64,000 nt of DNA, taken from Geosiphon pyriformis. Its lineage: Eukaryota; Glomeromycota; Glomeromycetes; Archaeosporales; Geosiphonaceae. The stretch is taken from contig JAAOMT010000577.1 in NCBI GenBank assembly GCA_016748015.1, forward strand, positions 540,666 through 604,665, in the 5' to 3' direction. The translations under genes were made by a program, and so were the position numbers. The notes under the pieces were generated by a model. That model made no database searches. It had not been told where the DNA came from and saw only the letters and a program-made list of their open reading frames with translations. Positions within the stretch are counted from its first letter, which is position 1, and each line of letters begins with the position of its first letter. Of this stretch, positions 55,771-64,000 are shown piece by piece.

Positions 55771-56179
55771 TTCCAGTAAACATAGCTCTTAATACACAAA
55801 ATGAATCTCACCAGATTTTTCAACTTTCTTAACCAATTACTATTTTACTTTTTGAAGAGCATTATGAAATCTACACTTGCTCAAAATCTATTACTATCCA
55901 ACAAATTTTTGAATTCAATGAATAAATCTGTTCAAAACATGAAATTTCAATTTTAAATGTCTACATACCAAAAAAAATGAAAAAATTTCTACAATCTCAA
56001 CAACTACCCCATTGTTTTATTAAATAAATTAGAAATTAAAATCATACATAGCAATATTTTTCAAGATAAAAACCCTCAAATTGTCAGCAATTTCATCAAA
56101 ATTGTAAGACATACACTACTTTCAAATTCAAATATCATTGCTATTACTGAAAACTACCATTTTTTGAAAAAAAAACTAT

Positions 56180-57595
56180 CTCAAATTAACATGGATCTCT
56201 TGAAACCTTAACAACAAAGACAATTAAAACAGTTAATAGCTGAATTTGCTGATTTATTTGCAAATGACAACAATAATCTTGGAAAAATTAATATTATTCA
56301 ACATCAAATCATACAAAAGATGCTTCACTAAAACATTAACAAGCTTATTGAGTACTACTTGTTAACCACCAATTTATTAGGAAAGAAATTTAAAGAATGC
56401 TTAATAATAGATTAATTTAATTATTAAGAAGTTTTTGGGTCTTATCAATAGTTCTTGTCAAAAACAAAAATAGAAAAATTAGATTCTGTGTAAACTATCA
56501 TCAGCTCAATAGTATAACAATTGGAGATGCCTACTTTTTTTTAAGAATTAATAACATGCTAAATGCTCTAAGAAAAGCCAAGTTCTTTTCAACTTTAGAC
56601 TTAGAAAGTAGATACTGACAAGTCAAAATAGACCCAAAAAATTGACCCAAAACAGCATTTACCATTCAAGAATGAAACTATGAATTCAATATTATGCTTT
56701 TTAAACTCTGCAATATACTAGCAACATTTTAGCAATTCATAGATGTTGTATATGAAAAACTTTTATGGCAATCAGTAGTTGTTTATCTTAATAACACTAA
56801 TGTATACTAACCAAGCTTTGAAGCTTATCTTATTTATTTGTAAAAAATTTTTCAATAATTACAGAAAGCAAGATTGAAGTTGAATATTGAAAAATATCAC
56901 TTTGAAAAAACAAGTTTAATCTTTTTTGGACATATTGTTAGCAAAGATAAAGTCAAACCAAATCCAAGAACAATCAGTATTGTCAAAAACTTTCAAACTC
57001 CCAAAAATACTATAGAGCTATGAGGATTTGTAGAATTAGTCTCTTACTATCGAAAATTCATCAAAAAATTCTCAGAAATTGCCAAACCACTCAATTATCT
57101 TATCAACAAAAATGTGCTATATCAATGGACTAAAGAACAACAGAAAGTCTTTAAAACTCTTAAAACAAAGCTGACAATAGCTTTAGTTCTTGCTTATCCA
57201 AACTTCAACAAATAGTTTCAACTAGTTACTGATGCTTCACACATAATATTTGGTGTTATCTTATTACAATTAGATGAAAATGACCAGGAGCAAATCATTG
57301 TTTATGTTAGTAGAACACTCAAATCAACAGAACTCAAATATAATTTAACAGAATTATAAGCTGCTGCAATTATTTGGGCTCTTAAACACTTTTAATAATA
57401 CCTAAAAAATGGAAAAGAATTTGACATTATAACTAATAATATTGGCTTCAAATAACTCAATAAAAAGAAAACAGAACAAAATGCCAAACAGTTGTAATAG
57501 AATAATTTTTTAGCAGACTACAAAGATATTGTATATTACAAACCAGGAAAACTACACACCAATATTAATAGCCTTTTAAGAATAAGACAAAATTA
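56180..57595 (+). pseudogene. pol: G1b reverse transcriptase and RNase H remnant
   Basis: RT text: FCVNYHQLNSITIGDAYFF, motif A FSTLDLESRY, box VVYLNNTNVY (both catalytic Asp now Asn), then LKLNIEKYHFEKTSLIFFGH. RNase H: QLVTDASHIIFGVILLQ (Asp kept), NLTEL-stop-AAAI, FDIITNNIGFK (Asp now Asn). It ends LLRIRQN-stop near 57,595, equivalent to G1a's SRMRQD-stop. Confidence 0.86.
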
Positions 57596-57654
57596 ATACC
57601 AACAGCAATTTCACCACAACTTACTAACTTATTAACAAAAATAACCAAACAACA

Positions 57655-59036
57655 ATGGATCCCAGAAATTACAACAACATCAAAAACTATTTGGAGACTT
57701 TTACTATGTCAGAAAATTGGTTTTCAAGTGAAAAACATTGACTACAACACCAAGCAAAACAATATTTTATACATCATAACAAAATCTATTATATAAATTG
57801 CAGAAATCTAAACCAATTACTCAGATTAATACAAGAGAATGAAAAAAAAAATTTTATACAACATGTACACAGATCTATTTTCAGCACACTTGGAAAGAGA
57901 TAAAACAATTCAAAAAACCCTTGAACATTATTTTTGGTCTTACATGCAAAAAGATATTTAACAATATATAAAATCTTGTGATAGTTATTAAAGAAGAAAA
58001 AAAATTTGTCCCACAGAATCTTTAAATTTAATCAAAGTTGGACAACTTTTTAACAGAATTAAAATTAATTTAGTCGAACTATTATCTATTACAATTCAAG
58101 AAAATTGTTATATTGCAGCTGCAGTAGATTATTTTACTAAATAGCCTAAAACTAAAGTCATTTAAAGAGCAGATGCAAAATCAATAGCAAATTTTATTTA
58201 TAAAAACATTATTTGTAAACATAGATGCTCAATTGAATTTTTATCTGATCAAAGAACATATTTTGTGAACAATTTGATACAAAAAATTTGTGAACAATTC
58301 AATGTCAAAAGACTTCTATTATCATCTTATTACCTTCAAACAAATAGTCTTATAAAATGTTTCAACAAAACATTATGTGAATTTTTAGCCAAAGTCTTAA
58401 CTGATTTTGAGCAGAAATGAGATATTTTTATTCCATCAGTGTTACTAGTATACAGAACACTAAAACAAGATACTATAAAACATATACTATTTGATCTTAC
58501 ATATAAAAAAACAGCAATATTACCAATTAATTTCATAGTAAAAACATATTCAATGCAACCAATCAATAAAAAAAACTTTTAAAAAACACTTTAAAAAAAA
58601 ACCTATACTCTTTTTAGTACACTAAAAGAAAAAAGATGGATAGCAGCAACTCATATTAAACACTTTCAAGATTAACAAAAAGAAAGACATAACAACAAAT
58701 TGCCACCAGTTACCAACAAATTTAAAATTGGAAATAAAGTTTTTTTACATAAAACTAAGACTAAAAAACAATGGAATGGAAAATTTAAACATAAATAAGA
58801 TAGACCATTTTATATTCACAAAATTCTAGACAATAGATCATACAAGTTAAGACTTAATAACAAAGTACTAGTAAAAGTTGCACATGGAAATTAATTGAAA
58901 TATTACTATTTCAGAAACAATCTTGAATCATTAATTTCACAAATTAGTATATATTTTCTTTTAATTAATCCTAAAGATATTCTCCGAAATTTAGAACCAA
59001 TAGTTATAATAAAACAATAACCAAAGTTGAACACTT
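57655..59036 (+). pseudogene. pol: G1b integrase remnant
   Basis: It starts at ATG 57,655 (MDPRNYNNIKNYLETF), in the +1 frame relative to RNase H, as in G1a. The zinc domain is degraded. Catalytic positions: KINLVELL (Asp now Asn), FLSDQRTYFVN (Asp kept), LQTNSLIKCFNKTL (Glu now Lys). It ends with EPIVIIKQ text near 59,020, followed by ORF3. Confidence 0.82.
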
Positions 59037-59194
59037 AATTTAATATTTTTACAATAATTCTTTTAATAATACACAAAAACAGAAAACAAAAATAGTAAAA
59101 TAACTACAAGAAACACTCAAATTCAAAAACAAATAAAAACTTTATATCCAAAAAATAATTTTCTTTATTCTTTTTATTAGTTAGTTATTTTATT

Positions 59195-59900
59195 ATAATT
59201 ATTCTCTGAAATATTTAACAAATATCTTAAAAATTAATATTAGCTTTAAAAACACTTCCTGATTTATTCATAACAATTAATGTAAGTCAAATTAACTACA
59301 TTCAAAAAAAAACCACAGCTCCAGTAGTAAACAATTCTTAAAATTATCACCCCTATAAAAAAACACAAGAAGTTATACTAGAAATCAATTACCAGAACTT
59401 TTAAAGCAAGCTTTAAAAGAAAATTTTTTATTTGTCTCTATTGAAATTTTGCCAAATATCACAATTCAACAAAAACTTTTACTATTTTTCAATAAACAGA
59501 ACAATGAACATACTCTTATCTATAAATATTTTTATATTAAAAAAACACTTATGAACAAAAACTAGAACTTAAAGCAACAAACCTTACTCTTCAAGCTATA
59601 CAAAAACAAATTCACAATGAATTCAAAAAAACAGCTAGACCAATAAACACTTACTACAAATTTAGAACAGCTTTTAAATTCTATAATTTGTTTAATACTT
59701 GTAAAAACGTTCTACAAAATCTAATACTTCATCCAATAAAAATTCTGTATATTGGAAAGCTCACAGAACTGAAATTTCAACAATTTTCAGATCAGATCAC
59801 TTCAATTATTTTGGACTACTATTTCAATATTACAGATAGTGCTTGGACTTTGATGGAGCTCAGTCTTGAAAAGAAGATTATATTACCTGTAAAATTTTAG
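59195..59900 (+). pseudogene. G1b ORF3 remnant
   Basis: It starts at ATA (G1a: ATG) 59,195, and follows G1a ORF3: LILALKTLPDLFITI, NYHPYKKTQEV, then open 59,688-59,900 (FNTCKNVLQNLILHPIKILY, LTELKFQQFSDQITSIILDYY, SLEKKIILP). As in G1a, it ends inside the 3' LTR (which starts 59,881). Several stops and frame changes. Confidence 0.8.
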
Positions 59901-60823
59901 TTATTAATTAACATGAAATTATCTTTATAATTTTTATTATTAATTAATATATATTATTATTATTTTTATTATTACTTATTATTTAATCAAATTATCAAAT
60001 ATTATCATAAAAATTAAGATGATTAAATTATACAATATCCTGAACCATGTAACATAGTCAAAATTTGCTAAAATTAATGAAAATTGGTCGAAATATTCAA
60101 TGGTTTAGTGAAATAACTTGTAGTTTGCCGAAATGTATCTTTATTTTACCAAAATTGTAGCAAAGAGAAAAGTACAAGTTTAAAAACTAGTACTATAACA
60201 AGTTGTATAAAAAAAAAGCTTCTCTCTTCAAAAAAAAGTATCTTTTCATATTTTACTATAGTAGCTTACTTTAAAATATTTTAATTAGAACAAATTATTT
60301 TTTACATATCTTAAATAAAAATTAAATATTTAAAAACTAAATTCCTTAATCATTACACTTGAAATTCTCTTAACACAACTAACATTTTAAAATTGATTAG
60401 CTACCAATTTCAATAATCTGTTAGTAATTCCAGGTCTGGATAAAAAACGTTTCCCTTGACAAAATTCTATTTTTTTTACATTTTTTTTATTTTTTATTTT
60501 TTTTCTTATTGTAATTATTAAGGTAGTCTACAGACAAGATTCTTGTAAAAGAATTGACTTTTACAGCAAAATAACTACACATTTTAGTGAGCTTCCAGAT
60601 AAGCAATTTTTGAGAAAGAGTTAACATTTATTACAATATAATTACATATAGTAATTGACATGGAATTGGCTATTTCACTTATAAACTCAGCAGTTTAAAT
60701 TATAGGAGATAATTTGAAGATAAATTCAGTTATTAAAGGTTTAATTATTGCTAGAAAACGTGAATTCACAACAAACAGACATTAACAACATTTAAGAAAA
60801 GAGACCAAAAACCTTTAGTAATA
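59881..60823 (+). repeat. G1b 3' LTR
   Basis: 943 bp, TATTACCTGTAAAATTTTAG to CCTTTAGTAATA. Partner of 31,023-31,968. Its terminal TG is now TA. Flanking 4-base sequences (TTGG before 31,023; ACAC after 60,823) do not match. Confidence 0.9.
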
Positions 60824-63800
60824 ACACAAACAATTATTTGCCTTAATCTAATATTCTAATATAATATGGGTGTAAAATGACAATTGTCAATACAAAATTT
60901 TCCAAAAGTATAAATTTTTATATTTTGTTTAAAGTTAAGTGTTATTAATTCTAGTATTTCAAGCAAAACATATACTAAAATAATTAAAGTAAAGTGATTT
61001 AGCATTTAAATTAAACATAATTTAATTTTAAAAAATATTTTAAGCTTTTTACTACCATTCAAATTATGTTCAACTGTAATAATATGTTAAAGAGCTTTAT
61101 TTTAAAGTTGAAAATCATAAAATTCTTGAAGTTTTGGTTTTATAATCTTAAAACATCTTTGAAATTTATATTCAAATTTTTTTTATATATTTGATAAAGA
61201 ACTAAGATATTTTTTTTATTTTTCCAATATTTCTGATTTCTTAATAATTTTTTTTTATAGTTATAAATATTATGTTACCAATAATATAAAATCTTGCTAT
61301 AATAAAATCAAAACTATTTTGTTATGACAAAATTATTTTGAAAATCATACCTGCTAATTTTCAAATAAAAATACCATAAATTTCCAGTCTAATAGCTTAT
61401 ACTTTACTAAAACAATAAGCACTTGTAACAATTTTGGTGTATTAATAAAATTTTTTTTTGAAAAAAAGTGTTTTATATTTTTTTTGAATAAAAATTTCTG
61501 TTGATTTTTGTGATGTTATTTTTTTTGACAAAAAAATTTTCTTTAATTTTTAAAATAGGTCATGATAAAATCTTTACTTATTGAGTTATAAGATTTTTAT
61601 GAACATTATTTTCTGTTAAAACAAGTCTTAAATAAGCTAATGCTTTAAGATTGCCAAAATGTTGAGAGAATTTCTATAGTGTTATTACTTAGATAAACTT
61701 TAATACAAAAAGAAAAGCAATAAAGTATAGCTAAAATATACAACTTCTTTTTAATATAAAGTACTGACTTTTGGTGTATTTTTACAACTAAAATCATGTA
61801 AATAATAATTTTGGTATGAGTTCGAAATATTTCCAACAAGTATATTCAAATCTTGTAAAATTTTAACATAGAATTTATTTAAAAGCAATCATGTAATAAG
61901 ATTAATAATTGATTAATTAATTTAATTCAATTAATTATTAATATTGCAGAAAATTTTTTTTTGTAATTTAGTTGTTTATTTATCTATTTTTCTCTTAATA
62001 TAACTATAAAAAAGAAAGAATATTTTTGAAACTTAAAATAAAAAAAAAATATGCCAAAAAATAAATAATATTAAAAATGATATTGTTTTATTAATACTAA
62101 AAAAATTATTTTATTGTATTATCAATTCTTGGAAAGTAAGCTTGCTTAATATGAATTGTATTAGAATTTGGCTTTAAAAAATATTTTTTAAAAACTGATT
62201 AACAAAATTATAAATGTTTTAAATAATATATATGAACTTGAAAATTTTAATTTTAATTTTTAAAGAGTTATATCAGTTTTATTTGATAGCTTATTAAATA
62301 TATAGCATTTATAAAATGATTAATATTTATATTTAAAGTATATAAATACAATTTTAACTGTTTACAAAGTTTTTATAAGAGATTAAATGCTATTAAAATT
62401 CTAAAAAATGTTTTTATAACAAATATTAGAATAAAAATATAGTTATTAGTTATATTTACTTAAAATCTTAAGTTATTTAATAAATACTTTTAATAAAAAA
62501 ACATAGCATAATACAGATTGATAATTTTAAATTAATGCTAAAAAAACAGTAAATTTAAATACTTTTGAACCTAATTTCTTTCAATATTAAAAATTCAATT
62601 TAACAATTTAGAGTAATTTTTAACTTAAAATTAGCCAAAAAATAAGACAAAAAACAAATAAATAATATATAAAGTGTTTTTTGGTTTTTTATAAATCATA
62701 TTTGATATGTTTTAATATATATTTTCTTGCCAAAATATCAATTATATTTTTATTTTTCTAAAATATATCAATCATTATTTTTAAAAATTATAAAAAATTC
62801 TGATCTTGTTTTTTATTTTAATATTTAACTGCTAATAATTTAAATACAAATTTAATATATAATACTAATTAACAAGAACTAATTTAATTTTTTCCTAAAT
62901 TATTTGAAAATTTTTTTTAGAAATACCAGCTAAATTGATACTCTTTTTATTAGTTTTTTTCTTTTTTTTAGCATTAAATAATCAATAGAATTAAGAAATA
63001 GCTGATCAAAAATAGTTATACTGTTATTGATAAAAAGAAAAATTTTTATAAAAAATAGTTGTCAAGTAGATAAAGTGAAAAAAAAATTCATAAAAAAATT
63101 TATACAACTTGGATTGGCTATTAAAAAGAATTTTTCAATAGATTTAAATTATTTGTTAATCAAAATTCAAATTTGTCTTTCACTTTGTCAAAACATGAAC
63201 TTAGTAAGAATATGTCAAAAATTATTAATTATTTCTTATTAGTAGTAAAACTTTTCTTTTTGTAGTATAGTCACAATAATATTTGTAATTTAATTATTGG
63301 GATGCTATAATTTTGGTGTTTTTACATATTATTAATTATATATTGACAATGAAAAATTTGCAAATTTTATTCGACTTTAATTAACTTTGGTCAATTTATA
63401 ATATTCTATGTTATGTTTGTTAAAAACACTATAATAGACTGACTTCTTATTCTGAATACTAAAAGACTTATATTAATACAAGATTTGTCTTTTTATGTTT
63501 ATTACAAAAGTGAATTTTTGAATATAAATTAAAAGATGAATTAGAAATAGAATTTAAAAAGCTTTTTCAAAATAAACTATTTTAGATACCATTTAATAAT
63601 TTTGAGATCTTTTTATATTAATTGAAATTTATTATTTGCTTTTTTAGAGCTATATAGCAACTGGTTAAGACTATAAGAGTTTTATAATCTATGTTAAATT
63701 TAAATCTTTAAAAAATTTAATGCTGGTTCAAATTTCAAATTATTTATATTAGAATTAATTTTAATTTTTACTAAATATATATACATGTAATATTAATATT

Positions 63801-64000
63801 GCTCTAATTAACTAAAGTTAATAGATATAAAATATTATTTTTTTTCCAAAAATATGTGTATATATCTAAAATAAAAATAACCCAAACTGCTATGGATTAA
63901 CTTTATAGAATTTATATAAGTATTTGATATAGAAGTTTTTATAAATTAAAGTAAAAAATTAGTAAATAATAAGTAATAAAAATTTTTTATTTTGTAAAAA
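60824..64000. other. AT-rich right flank, no gene seen
   Basis: A/T-dominated text with poly-T and poly-A runs. The longest open stretch, 63,027-63,242 (+, 71 codons, Lys/Ile-rich), has no recognised relative. No continuation of G3 or of any LINE was found. Ancient TE remains are possible but not demonstrable. Confidence 0.6.

Larger units (their letters stand above)
31023..60823 (+). mobile_element. G1b, Ty3/gypsy-type LTR retrotransposon, split by G2
   Basis: The outer element of the nest has its 5' LTR at 31,023-31,968, then PBS and the start of gag up to 32,224. After the G2 insertion the rest of gag through ORF3 occupies 52,219-59,900, and the 3' LTR 59,881-60,823. Without the insert it is about 9.8 kb, like G1a (9.86 kb). 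Gag text joins across the gap (LVHYS at 32,222, then QLKTEDLN at 52,222, against G1a's ILHYSNTESEN), and TCAC flanks G2 on both sides. It is the same family as G1a but an LTR variant, and far more decayed. Confidence 0.9.

Noticed and set aside
63027-63242. 71-residue ORF in the right flank
   Set aside because: Lys/Ile/Leu-rich, no relative, no context; expected by chance in AT-rich DNA of this length.

Overview
The window is a retrotransposon graveyard with no credible host gene. It is very AT-rich. It carries several copies of a non-LTR (LINE) family whose polyprotein (Gag-like part with CCHC knuckle, EEP endonuclease, RT, RNase H, C-terminal CCHC-like finger) I recognise from arbuscular mycorrhizal fungi (Glomeromycotina), together with fungal Ty3/gypsy elements. 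A large, TE-rich Glomeromycotina genome is therefore the best guess (inference, moderate confidence).

Layout. 1-4,070: 3' part of LINE A (+). 4,071-5,976: AT-rich, empty. 5,992-8,298 (-): a short element with only a Gag-like ORF and a LINE-type 3' tail. 8,799-27,640: a LINE nest. LINE C (-) is the host; LINE B (+, 8,905-15,690) sits in its 3' UTR and LINE D (+, 20,956-27,360) sits in its ORF1 next to the zinc knuckle. 27,640-28,836: AT-rich repeats, then a probable LTR end and primer-binding site of another element. 28,837-60,823: an LTR-retrotransposon nest. G3 (-, only LTR, ORF3 and integrase end kept) abuts G1b (+, 31,023-60,823); G1b's gag is split by G2 (-, 32,225-52,218); G2's 3' LTR is split by G1a (-, 32,350-42,204). 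Four-base target duplications support the two inner insertions. 60,824-64,000: AT-rich, empty.

The two gypsy-type families (G1, G2/G3) share an unusual plan: Gag with CCHC knuckle, retropepsin, a Cys-rich CxxC module, a dUTPase, RT, RNase H, integrase with a GPY/F-like end, then a third ORF of unknown function. In G1 that ORF runs into the 3' LTR. All families share the LTR/PBS junction TAACA-TTTGGTGCTC or a close variant.

Every copy is broken, mostly by C-to-T/G-to-A change: Gln, Arg and Trp codons have become stops, catalytic Asp has become Asn, and zinc ligands have become Tyr. The G1a LTR pair (986 bp each) differs by about 44 transitions and, by eye, no transversion or indel. This points to cytosine deamination (methylation-driven or RIP-like) as the main decay process.
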